In this document: positions 1-8,091 of the stretch, in pieces
Numbering within the stretch: the stretch's first letter is position 1
Layout: each line of letters starts with the position of its first letter
Assembly (NCBI GenBank): GCA_015499985.1
Contig: JAAAUF010000513.1
Coordinates: forward strand, 4,149 to 22,710
Direction of reading: 5' to 3'
DNA: 18,562 nt
Source of the DNA: Haplosporangium gracile
Taxonomy: Eukaryota > Mortierellomycota > Mortierellomycetes > Mortierellales > Mortierellaceae
Translations under genes and position numbers: made by a program
The notes under the pieces: generated by a model
What the model saw: only the letters and a program-made list of their open reading frames with translations
Databases searched by the model: none
Told to the model about the DNA's origin: nothing

Positions 1-908
1 TGCGAGCGCGGGAGAAAAAAAAAAAAAAAAAGGAAAAGAAGAGTACGAGGAGAGAGGACGAAGAAGAAATGAGAGCTTGTATAAGGCAGAAACCGATATG
101 TCTGTGTTCTTATCTACACGACACGAGATACTATTTAACACGTTCATGGATGCCCCTCTCAAATACTTCTGTTTAGTTTGTCCCGTCTTTGTTTCGCTCT
201 TGATGACGAGAGCTCTCACTGAACGCCGCGCAAAAACAGGAAAGGGACTTTAGTCAGGACGTCTTTCCTGGCATCACAAAAAAAAAAAATAGAGCGGCCT
301 GGCTGGTTGGCTGGTCGTTTATATAGAATATGAACAAAAAAGGAGGGAAGAAAAAAAAAAGGCAGACCTCAAAGAATAACCAAAGGGAGGAAAAAAAAAA
401 TACTCGTCCTGGCTCTCGCGTGTGCTTGGGCTCTCGTATATATTTTTCTTTCCAAGGTAGCTTTCTATGGTGCCTCCGAGTATCCTTTCTCTTTGTTCAT
501 TTCCAAGGAGTCCTTTTTTTTACCTTCTTTTTTAGCCCCTCTCACTTTTCTTTTTTTCAACTTGTCCTAGTTACATAAAAAGAGAGATAACAAACGACTA
601 GCTTTTCCCTCCTTTTTGCATTTTGCCCAACTCTTACTTACTCACAACCAACCTCACGTTCACACACACACACACACAGACACCCAACACCAAGACACAG
701 CTTCACACATCAATGATGAACACCTTCGAGCGGCCCATCCCATTCCAGGTACTTACAACTTCATTTTTTTCCAATACAAAGTGTGTGTGCTTTCAAGGCA
801 ACTTTCAACATTGTATTTGACCTCTCTCCACCTCTTTCGTGATACGGGAAAAAAAAGCCAACTCTTCACAGCACAGCTCCAATCCCCCCTCCACGCAGCT
901 CGAGCACA
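1..908. other. Gene-free low-complexity upstream region
   Basis: No convincing gene is seen here. The stretch holds homopolymer A runs (17 A at 15-31 and shorter ones near 280 and 350), CT-rich tracts around 480-615, and a (CA)9 microsatellite at 661-678. The 82-codon reading frame at 330-578 is lysine- then phenylalanine-rich and simply translates A and T tracts. The 3' part (about 560-908) is probably the promoter and leader of the coiled-coil gene starting at 909. It may include a short spliced leader exon at 713-748, discussed under findings. Confidence 0.6.
661..678. repeat. (CA)9 microsatellite
   Basis: Nine uninterrupted CA units lie in the presumed promoter or leader of the coiled-coil gene, just upstream of a short ATG-ATG reading frame at 713. 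A simple repeat; no function is claimed. Confidence 0.9.
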
Positions 909-2300
909 ATGCGGAGCCAGACTTCTCAAATCGCGCCCCATTCGTCATCCAGGCCCTTGCCTGAAGCTCTTGCTGTTCCTGTTGCAAAGTCTCAAGTGGC
1001 ACCTCCCCAGAAACCTCAGAGAGCCAACTCCTTCTACGCAGAGGCCGACTTTGAAGACGCTCCTCCTTCTGCTGCAGCCCAGGATGATGCATACAGCAAA
1101 GACCCCGAAGAATATGCAGAGGCGCCTCAGGGGTCGACTGACAATTGTGTACTCGAGGAACAGGATCAACAACAACCTGAGGACAATCAGTATCATCATC
1201 AGCGCAAGAACAGCTACAACACACAACACGTCGAACCAGGATTCTCGGCCGAGGCGCTGATCCGCCCTGTGGCAGCACTGATACAACTTGATCTCGCAGG
1301 CGAGCTCATCTACTTCAGGGACCGGTTTGCGGATCTCCAGCAGGGTCAACCTGGTTTCAAACAAGAGCGTTCTGCCCTTCTTGAGGTATTATATCAAGTT
1401 TTTCTTGTTCACTAATGGAAAAATTGGCGTCTTACCCTCATTACGTAGGAACAATGCAAATTGACCTTTTATTTTTATTTTTATTTTGGATGTCCCCCTT
1501 TGACTAGCTTGAAAGATCGACAGAGGCATTGCTAACCTCACGTAAGGCGCTGACCGAAAAGCAGCGTCAGCTCGTTCTCCTCCACATCAACGACGGTCGA
1601 CGGTACGTTCTTTTTTCTTTTTTTTTTTTTTCTTTTCTTTCCTTTCCTTCCTTCCTTCTCTTCATTACAACTGATTTTTGATTTTGATTTTTCCAAAAAC
1701 GCGAGGATTGACGCGACTTCTGGAGGAGGAAGAGGAGGAGGAGGAGGAGGATGAGGTTTTCTTTGCGACCTAAAAAATCTCAAACAATTATTTTATATTA
1801 TATGTCACCCTTCCACGAAAACGATAGACCAAACTTGCAGGCGGAGGTGGTCCAGTTGACGACCGAATGCCGGGCCATGGAACACCAATGGCGTATCGGA
1901 AAAGAGACTTACCACCGCGAGTATGTCGTCGCAGCCGCAAAAGCCGCCGCCGCTGCTGCTGCCAAAGCCAACGCCGAGCTCAAAGGTAACCAACAGAACC
2001 CCTTCCCTTTCTCCCCTTCTCTCCACCTTGGCGCATGTCGATGTTGTATCCCTGTTGGCGAAAAATCAGATCCGAATCGATGTCTCCGAACGCCGCAGAT
2101 TCGTTCTCCATATCTTGTTTATTGATTGCTGATACACGTTCCTACATTCCTCCGATTCTGTTGATTTGTCTCTTTACTTAGCCCAAACAGAGAAAGATAT
2201 CACGGTCTTGAAAAGCCAGATTGCCAATCTGCAGAGACAACTGGACGCCGTCGCCGCGAGAAAATCCCAGATGCTATTTGCTACCCAAGGAACCGCTTAA
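909..2300 (+). CDS. Unrecognised coiled-coil protein (five-exon model)
   Basis: I do not recognise the family. Model: exons 909-1385, 1508-1595, 1706-1755, 1841-1985 and 2182-2300, giving 292 aa. The N-terminal 110 residues are disordered and rich in Pro, Ala, Glu and Gln. From about residue 118 the chain is strongly helical (AALIQLDLAGELIYFRDRF), followed by charged heptad-like helices to the C-terminus, with an Ala/Lys stretch near 230-245. This suggests a scaffold or structural coiled coil. There is no signal peptide, membrane segment or catalytic motif. Exons 1, 4 and 5 are well supported by frame and clean acceptors (gcag at 1840, ttag at 2181). The weak point is exon 3, an acidic run of nine Glu followed by Asp-Glu. 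It needs a weak GTCGAC donor at 1596 rather than the stronger GTACGT at 1603, and a weak GTTTTC donor at 1756. The start is also uncertain: ATG 909 is the first Met in this frame, but an upstream spliced start is possible. Confidence 0.55.
1723..1752 (+). repeat. GGA/GAG trinucleotide repeat
   Basis: A purine run of GAG/GAA units lies inside the proposed third exon of the coiled-coil gene. In the model frame it encodes nine glutamates then Asp-Glu. In another frame it would give glycine and then a stop at TGA 1751-1753, which is why the acidic frame was chosen. Unit number could vary between strains without changing the frame. Confidence 0.8.
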
Positions 2301-2457
2301 ATCAAACAGCGTCATGCTTTGCTCTCCTCACCTCTTTTCTTCCTCTTCGTCCAAGAACACCGACTACAAGCATCAGTTCGGTGTATGGAGCGAGGCGAAT
2401 GAAAGTAGTAATAATAGCTTAAAAAATCCTGATATTCTCTTTTGGCTGGTCCCGGGA

Positions 2458-2463
2458 AATAAA
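2458..2463 (+). terminator. Putative polyadenylation signal AATAAA
   Basis: An AATAAA hexamer lies 158 nt after the stop of the coiled-coil gene, followed at once by an A run. It suits the 3' end of that transcript. Low specificity in AT-rich DNA. Confidence 0.45.
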
Positions 2464-2561
2464 AAAAAACACACACACACGATTATATCATGGATAACCA
2501 TCATCTACCCGAAGGATCGACTAAGTGTCGTATCCTCATCATTTCTCCTTGTTCGCCAAAG

Positions 2562-2567
2562 TATAAA
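2562..2567 (+). promoter_or_regulatory. TATA box of the secreted-protein gene
   Basis: TATAAA lies 81 nt before the ATG at 2649 and is followed by a CT/CA-rich leader. I saw no equally well-placed canonical TATA box before the other genes, which fits a regulated secreted-protein gene among housekeeping genes. Confidence 0.6.
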
Positions 2568-2648
2568 TGAACCCTTGCGCTCTGCCACCAAAACAAACTT
2601 CTTCTCTCTTCCAGTCATACCACACTCACAACACCCGCACAACAAACC

Positions 2649-3347
2649 ATGATTCTCAATCGCTCCCTCACCCTCGGACTCGTCTGTTTCATCTTAAAAG
2701 CAGTCTCCGCATATGCAAACAATCCCACAACCACCGCCGCCACAGGACGCCCACGCCCGCTCCAATGCCCAAACTTAGGCTTCTTCTGCAAAAGCACCGT
2801 TGTCTTTGCATCCCCCGACACCTCTCCCAAACCTCAATACCATGGCGGTAGCCCCGGTCCAGGAGCGCTCGGCGGAAACGTGCAGGCCGACCAACTCATC
2901 TGCCCATCCTCCGACGCCTACGCCATCCGGATCGCCTCGTGCCCTCAAGGTGATTGCCAACAAAATTACTGTGTTGGCGGTGGCCCTGCCAAGGTTCCTG
3001 AACGTCTTCCTTCGGGCAATGGTCTCTACTGCGGTAAGACCCTGAACGCCCAGTATGGCGGTGGAAGTGGTGGCGATGGTCGTGGCCAGGCCAACTTGGA
3101 CGCCTTTGGTGACTCCACCAGCGCGTTCGGTGGTGGACTTGGTGGTGGACTTGGTGGCGGCAGTGGAGGCAGTGGAGGCAGTGGCGGAGGTGGAGGAGGT
3201 CGCCCCCCACAAGGTGAGTACGTCCGCAACAACCTGTACTACTTTATCGGATCCTACGGCGTCAACCTTGGTCCTTGCCCCTACCGGTGTATCAATGCCG
3301 GTCCTGGCACTCCCGACTACTGCGCGGCCTCTACCTCCCAGTACTGA
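2649..3347 (+). CDS. Secreted cysteine-rich protein with glycine hinge
   Basis: A single-exon gene for 232 aa; family not recognised. Residues 1 to about 22 form a signal peptide (Met, Arg at 5, hydrophobic core, AVSAYA cleavage region). The mature chain has ten cysteines at 40, 47, 85, 98, 103, 108, 128, 210, 214 and 225, enough for five disulfides. Seven lie in an N-terminal block and three in a short C-terminal block. The blocks are joined by a Gly/Ser hinge (about residues 137-184). The C-terminal block carries an aromatic segment (NNLYYFIGSYGVN) and a CPYRC pair. No membrane anchor, GPI tail or known catalytic motif is visible. It could be a cell-wall-associated or secreted interaction protein. 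It is intronless, unlike all its neighbours, and has its own TATA box. It converges on the verprolin gene with a 200 bp gap. Confidence 0.85.
   Translation: MILNRSLTLGLVCFILKAVSAYANNPTTTAATGRPRPLQCPNLGFFCKSTVVFASPDTSPKPQYHGGSPGPGALGGNVQADQLICPSSDAYAIRIASCPQGDCQQNYCVGGGPAKVPERLPSGNGLYCGKTLNAQYGGGSGGDGRGQANLDAFGDSTSAFGGGLGGGLGGGSGGSGGSGGGGGGRPPQGEYVRNNLYYFIGSYGVNLGPCPYRCINAGPGTPDYCAASTSQY
3131..3201 (+). repeat. Glycine/serine-coding repeat (hinge)
   Basis: Short imperfect repeats of GGTGGTGGACTT and GGAGGCAGT type encode GGGLGGGLGG then GSGGSGGSGG. They form the linker of the secreted protein and are a likely site of replication slippage. Confidence 0.8.
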
Positions 3348-3520
3348 ACGAGCGATCGGACAGAGAGCATCCAAGAAAGGCCACTAGTGCAGCCGCCTAC
3401 GAACCCGAACTTTCGAGAATACGAAAACGCATATACAGACATTCTTGAATACATACAATAACAAACTGACTGAGGAACAGAAACACACAGCAAGAGTCAA
3501 ATAATATCGTACATGACATT

Positions 3521-3526
3521 TTTAAT
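3521..3526 (-). terminator. Putative polyadenylation signal ATTAAA (verprolin gene)
   Basis: ATTAAA on the minus strand lies about 22 nt beyond the verprolin stop codon at 3548-3550, a suitable position for 3'-end processing. Confidence 0.4.
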
Positions 3527-3547
3527 AGGCTGAACAAACATGTAAAC

Positions 3548-5629
3548 TTAACGGAAGCCACCATTGATAGGAGGCGGCGGTGGGACTCGACCCGCCGCAA
3601 CGCCAGCCAGCGCCATCAAATCCAATGGAATGGCTAGTTTCATTAACATAGAGGAGGAAAATAGCGCGCACAGATGAGTCTTCAGCCACAAACAGTTTCT
3701 CAAATTTTTTACTCGATTTGAAGGTCAGGCAACTTACCACTTCCTGAAGAATTGCCACTGGGGTATATTTTTGGGCCATGGTTCTGAAACGATATGGGGG
3801 ATGGGAAATCAGAGGCGGCTCTAAATGTCCACCGCCCTTCTGTTGCTGGTGGTTCAGCTTTTTGATACGCACAGCAAAAATATGAAAACAAGTGTCAGAA
3901 CAAAATAATATAAAGAGCAATAATAGTTCATGTATGAGTTCTGGGCATGCTGTAACAGGGTCACCTACGTGCTTTGATGGCGGTGGTTGGTCGTTGAGGT
4001 GCAGACCCAGACCGAGGTCTGCCGTCTGCTCCAGCGAATCCAGGCGATGTGGCAGCAGGGGTTATAGGTGGAGAACGAGTCTTGTTGAGTAGGGTAGCAG
4101 TGACAATAGGCGAAGGCAATCCATTAGTTCCAGGAGGAGGCGCAAGCGAGGCTCGTGCTGGTTGTTGAGGAGGTGCACGATTAGGTAGTCCGGGTGTTGG
4201 ACGAGAAGATGTTGTAGGAGGAGCAGGTGAAGATCCATTGCTCCTGGGTGGTGGTGGAGGAGGAGGCCCTCCTCCTCCAGTCTTTCGTGACGGGGGTGCT
4301 GGAGGTGCCGGAGACCTTGAAAGGTTTGGAGGAATTACTAAAAGGGATGTTCGTCCAGGAGTAGGTGGAACTGCCCGTCCAGGAGCACTTCCTGAGGAAG
4401 AAGAGTCATGAGCAATAGGTGGAGCAGGGGCCGATCTGCCTGATGAATTCCTGTTTGGGAGGGAGGGTGGTTTAGCAAAGACCGAGGGGGTTGGAGTCAT
4501 AGGTGTATTACGAGCGGGTGGTGGCGGTGTTCTGGTCGGCATTATTGGTTTCCCTGCACTGTGATCTGGGGGTTTGGGTAGTCCTCTGCCGGGTGTTCCA
4601 TTGCTTGAACCGTTACTTGTACCATGGTCAGCTGTATATGCGGTAACGAGAATAAAAAGGCGAGGGTGATCAAGGTTAGCAAGGGTAAGAAAGTCAGTCT
4701 ACTATTATCCAGGGGAGAGATAAAAAAAGAGGGGCTGCTGTCATCCGTCCCAACTGTGATCAAAAGATAAAGGGGACAGAGGGGCGCAAGGAAAGACGGA
4801 CGTGTATTATTGTACAACCAGCCCAGACCCGTGACAAGGTGACAGACAATCTCCCCTTTACGCTTGTTTTTTTTTTCTTTGACTGCAATGGCAAGGAAGA
4901 CAAAGTGATGGGTGGAGGGGCAAAGGGGTGGTTGATCGTCCTTTTTGTGAATGAGTTGGTTGAAAGTGGGTTGTTTGTTCATTCCCAAAAACGCGAATTG
5001 CGATTCCCTTCTCCGCCCATTCGTCACGCAGTACTCTGTCTGTCGCGCATAGACAGTCTGTCGCTCATTTTTTTTTGAGTCTCCTGTCAAGAGGCGAGTG
5101 AGTGTGTGCCCCAAAAAAAAGTCGACCTACCTCCGGTGTCAAATCCGCCGCTTCGACTTTTGAGCTTTGGCACGCCTCCGGCAAACAGTCCTCCAAGCTG
5201 TGGCGCTCCTGCTCCTGCTCCTGCTGTTGGTGTTGCAGTTCCGCCTATTGCAGGCGGTCTCGGTAACGCTCCAGCGCCACCAACGCTAGACTTTGGCGTT
5301 GCTGTGTTTCAAAAAATAAAAAATAAAGACCAAATCCAAACGACGACGTTAGTTCGCTCCTCCCAACCTGGAGGGTAGACTATCGCTTGTATCGCACGCA
5401 TACAAACAAACCCCAAAAGCAAAAGAGAAGAGGGCATACAGACGGCAGGAGCGGAGCGATCGTTGGTAGCGGCCTTCTTGAGTCGAGTTCCACTTTGGAT
5501 CTGTGATAAAAGCGCGTTTCTGTCCTTGGAGGCTGGTGGTGGGAGAGCAGCAGGAGCGCCGCTGGGAGGTGGAGGTGGAGGAGGAGGACCGCCGCCTGGG
5601 GGTGGTGGTGGAGGTGGAGGTGGAGCCAT
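3548..5629 (-). CDS. Verprolin/WIP-family actin and WASP-binding protein
   Basis: Verprolin (yeast Vrp1, animal WIP) binds actin and holds WASP at cortical actin patches to drive Arp2/3 nucleation in endocytosis and polar growth. Model on the minus strand: exons 5440-5629, 5131-5301, 3969-4631, 3738-3857 and 3548-3633, with matching phases and all GT...AG, giving 409 aa. Seen: an N-terminal polyproline run (profilin-type), a WH2 motif at residues 35-61 with LLSQIQSG and LKKA, a second basic motif [12 protein letters not shown] at 101-112 as in WIP, and a long proline-rich SH3-ligand middle with further polyproline. At 350-376 a WASP-binding-like segment (RWTF, SDFPSP, KIYPSG) sits on its own 120 nt exon. 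The tail ends [11 protein letters not shown]. Start ATG 5629 opens directly into the polyproline run. The third intron in genomic order (4632-5130) is unusually long at 499 nt. Confidence 0.88.
4632..5130 (-). other. Long second intron of the verprolin gene
   Basis: This 499 nt intron (donor GAG|GTAGGT at 5131/5130, acceptor ATACAG|CT at 4632/4631) separates the WH2 and second actin-binding exons from the proline-rich exon. Most other introns here are 95-150 nt. It contains A/T homopolymers and no recognised gene, although one minus-strand frame stays open through most of it. Retention would place a stop shortly after the donor. Confidence 0.7.
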
Positions 5630-5753
5630 ATTGTCGTGGTGCAGAAGTGTTTTGGACGAGAAGGAGAAGAATAAAGGATAAAGAGGTGATTACAGTGGTT
5701 AATTGTCCCCGAAACAGCCAAAAATACAAAAAGACAATAGTGGTCCTTTAAGT

Positions 5754-5759
5754 CACGTG
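5754..5759. promoter_or_regulatory. Palindromic E-box CACGTG
   Basis: CACGTG, in the context TCACGTGT, lies in the 181 bp between the ALG11 stop and the verprolin ATG, 125 nt before the latter. It is a possible bHLH-factor site; a chance hexamer cannot be excluded. Confidence 0.3.
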
Positions 5760-5810
5760 TTATTGCTGGGTCGTGAGTTGGCAGGAAAAAGTGTATTTGG
5801 ATGTTGTTCT

Positions 5811-7952
5811 CTACTTGTCCTTCTTCTTCTTCTTTTTCCCTTCTACTAAGGAGGGCCACCCACCCTCTGGGGGATCAATCATATACCGCCCATAGATAGT
5901 AACCGCCTCGCGGGAGAGTGCCTCATGGAGACACTTCTGGAACCCATCTCCAAAGACCTTCTCCGAGAACCGTTCCTGAACACTGTCCCTGGCACGGAGC
6001 TGCATATCCAAGGTCGAATCGCCCGCGGACAACACCTTCTCAATCGCATCTGCAAACTCTTGAGGGGTCGAGGCCAAATATCCGGTGGGTTCATTGTTGT
6101 AGGGTCGCACAATGTCCATCTTGGGGCCCGCCGAGTTGTGCGCCACTGGTACCAACCCTGCAGCCTGCCAAATAATCAAAATTGAAAGGGAAAATAAGTG
6201 GTTATGATTCAGTGGTCAACTATATTGCAAAGCAGGTTGATAGAAGATGTTCGCCAACGTACCATGTATTCAACAACACCGATGCCAAAGTGCTCATCCA
6301 ACATAGCATGAATGCCAATCTTGGAGCGCGCCAGCCAAGCCTGAAGCTCACCAAAAGGAGCATTGACAACAAACGTGACATTGTCCTAGATCGTTTCAAA
6401 AAAGTTAACCAAAAAGTGTGAAGTCAGTACCTCTAACCAATAGGGCATCCATTGTTACTGAACGCAGATCCAGTCAAAGCATCCTTCTACATACCGTGAT
6501 GCCAAGCTGGGCAGCCTTTTCCCTCAACTGCTTGATCCTGTTATTATCCGAGTCGTTACGAGCACTTCCAACCATCACCAATTGAACCGCCTTGGGGTTC
6601 TTCTCCGATCCATCAGTTTTCTGACGGTACTCGGGATGATCTTTCAACAGCTGCGCCATAGCATCCAACTGCAGAGCGTGCCCCTTCTCAGGACGGAACT
6701 GAGCCACACTGACCACAATCCTTTCCCGATCACGCAACGGAAAATCCTTGAACGCCTCAGTGTCACAGGGAGGGTAAACTACTGTCGATTTGATCCCCCA
6801 GAGCGAGTCGATATGTCCCTTTGTCCATGAAGAGTTGGTCATGACGACATGGCAGGATTTCCCGAGGAGGGCGTAGATCAATGCAAAGAGGCGGTAGTAG
6901 ACGAGCTTCAGGCCGGTGTAGAGCGAGGATTTAGCAACTTCATTGGCGTTGTTGTGGCCACTCTCGCGACTGGCGACACGTCCGATCATGTCTGAGCTGA
7001 TGGTTGGGTAGTGGACGTAGGCGACCACTTGGCATCCTCCAAACAACCTGGCCGCTGGGTAGGTGAATGCGTATCCCATCGTATCTATAAATATGGGTCG
7101 AGAAATAAAAATAAAATAAAAGTGCTTAGATTTAGCTCCTTTCCATACTTCCTAGGCAACTTGCCAGGTAAAAAACAAAATGTAATTGTTCGTCCTGACT
7201 TGTTCTCCATTTACCGATCCAAATGTCAGGAACAACACACTTCAAAGCCTCCCAGCCTAAAAGAATCGATCCAATACTCTGACCAATCAGTGTAAACCGA
7301 GGCCATTTTGCATCCTCAATCCAGAACCGCTTTTTCAAAAACTCGAATCCAACAAGGGAAGGATCCAGGTCAATGTTGAATCGGGTCCGGACTCTCTCCA
7401 ATATATCCTGCTTGTTGACATCCGTATCGCCGGTGTAGACAACTGACACCACGTGAGGGTACTTTTGTTGAATGTCTCTAATTGCCGTCCAGAGCACACG
7501 CTCTCCGCCGCCTCCCGCATTGCTATTAGAGAAAAATGAAAAAAAGAATGCATGGAGTTAGCCAAGACAGCTTCATACAACTTAGCGTTCAGCAGCTCTC
7601 AGGAAATTCATTTACAACGACCAGGACAGCGTCGATTAGCATACCAGTAAGGATGAAAGAATCCTGCAATAAAATAAGGAGCATTCTTCTCGTCCTTGCC
7701 CTCCTTCTCCTTGCTATCTTGGCCCTCAATGTCCTTGCTTGAACTGCCCTCAGCTGTTGTCGTCGCCTTCTTCTTCTTCTCTTGATAGAGTTCCTCAAAG
7801 ACGCGATCCCGGTTCCTCATAAAGCCGTCCGTTATCTTGGAATTGAAGTACGACATAAAGACGGTGTAGACGAGAAGCACCGTGGCTGAGAATCCGATAA
7901 ATGTTATCGAGAACCACTTGATGGCCTGCTCCGGCCATGTTGTTGCCGCCAT
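5811..7952 (-). CDS. ALG11: GDP-Man:Man3GlcNAc2-PP-dolichol alpha-1,2-mannosyltransferase
   Basis: ALG11 adds the fourth and fifth mannoses to the dolichol-linked N-glycan precursor on the cytosolic face of the ER. Model: exons 7645-7952, 7215-7522, 6495-7084, 6263-6385 and 5811-6164, all GT...AG and phase-consistent, giving 560 aa. Seen: one N-terminal membrane segment (about residues 12-34), a charged lysine-rich linker, the glycine-rich [13 protein letters not shown] at 100-112, [15 protein letters not shown] at 201-215, YVHYPTIS at 228-235, TNSSWT at 288-293, VYPPCDT at 308-314 and QFRPEKGH at 334-341. The GT4-family E-x7-E motif has Glu 433 and Glu 441 (EHFGIGVVE). Three of these motifs are rebuilt exactly across splice junctions. 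The C-terminus is lysine-rich and ends KKDK, fitting a KKXX ER-retrieval signal. It lies 134 bp downstream of the decarboxylase gene on the same strand. Confidence 0.96.
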
Positions 7953-8019
7953 GTGTGATGTAGAAGTGAAGAGTGTAGAGAAAGATGAGCCGTAAAACCC
8001 AAATCGTTGTCAAGTGATA

Positions 8020-8024
8020 ATTGG
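8020..8024 (-). promoter_or_regulatory. CCAAT box upstream of ALG11
   Basis: CCAAT on the minus strand lies 68 nt before the ALG11 ATG, inside the 134 bp gap between the decarboxylase stop and ALG11. It is a plausible HAP/NF-Y site by position. Confidence 0.35.
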
Positions 8025-8085
8025 TCGGAATAAATACAGCCCTCGAGTTTGAACTCAAAAATAATGCTTAAGGGTAGGTCATTAT

Positions 8086-8091
8086 TTTATT
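8086..8091 (-). terminator. AATAAA overlapping the decarboxylase stop codon
   Basis: On the minus strand the last codons read GAA TAA A, so the TAA stop (8089-8087) sits inside a canonical AATAAA. If used, cleavage would fall soon after the stop, suiting the very short spacer before ALG11. Confidence 0.45.

Larger units (their letters stand above)
2301..2648. other. Intergenic region: 3' end of coiled-coil gene and promoter of secreted-protein gene
   Basis: No gene is seen in these 348 bp. The region contains an AATAAA element at 2458-2463, followed by a short CA repeat, and a TATA box at 2562-2567. The 143-codon frame running through it has no recognisable content and begins inside the last exon of the preceding gene in another frame. 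Confidence 0.7.

Noticed and set aside
330..578. 82-codon plus-strand frame starting with ATG
   Set aside because: It translates A-rich then T-rich tracts (Lys then Phe), has no domain and no splice context.
661..678. CA repeat as a telomere or CRISPR-like array
   Set aside because: Plain dinucleotide microsatellite with no spacer structure and no telomeric hexamer.
616..1260. 214-codon plus-strand frame over the start of the coiled-coil gene
   Set aside because: It crosses the CA microsatellite and the likely leader intron, its composition is unlike a protein (His/Thr runs, then Leu/Arg), and it overlaps the better frame from 909.
1751..2125. Read-through frame joining the GGA repeat to the AEVVQ exon
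   Set aside because: The segment 1756-1840 is AT-rich and ends in a good acceptor (TTGCAG), and the part after 1985 runs through another intron.
2775..3374. 199-codon minus-strand frame opposite the secreted protein
   Set aside because: Antisense shadow of a GC-rich gene; Thr/Ala repeats mirror the Gly/Ser hinge and there is no independent motif.
4542..5114. 190-codon minus-strand frame across the verprolin long intron
   Set aside because: It begins at a non-ATG codon, covers homopolymer tracts, is out of phase with the upstream exon and has no recognisable domain; kept only as a note under findings.
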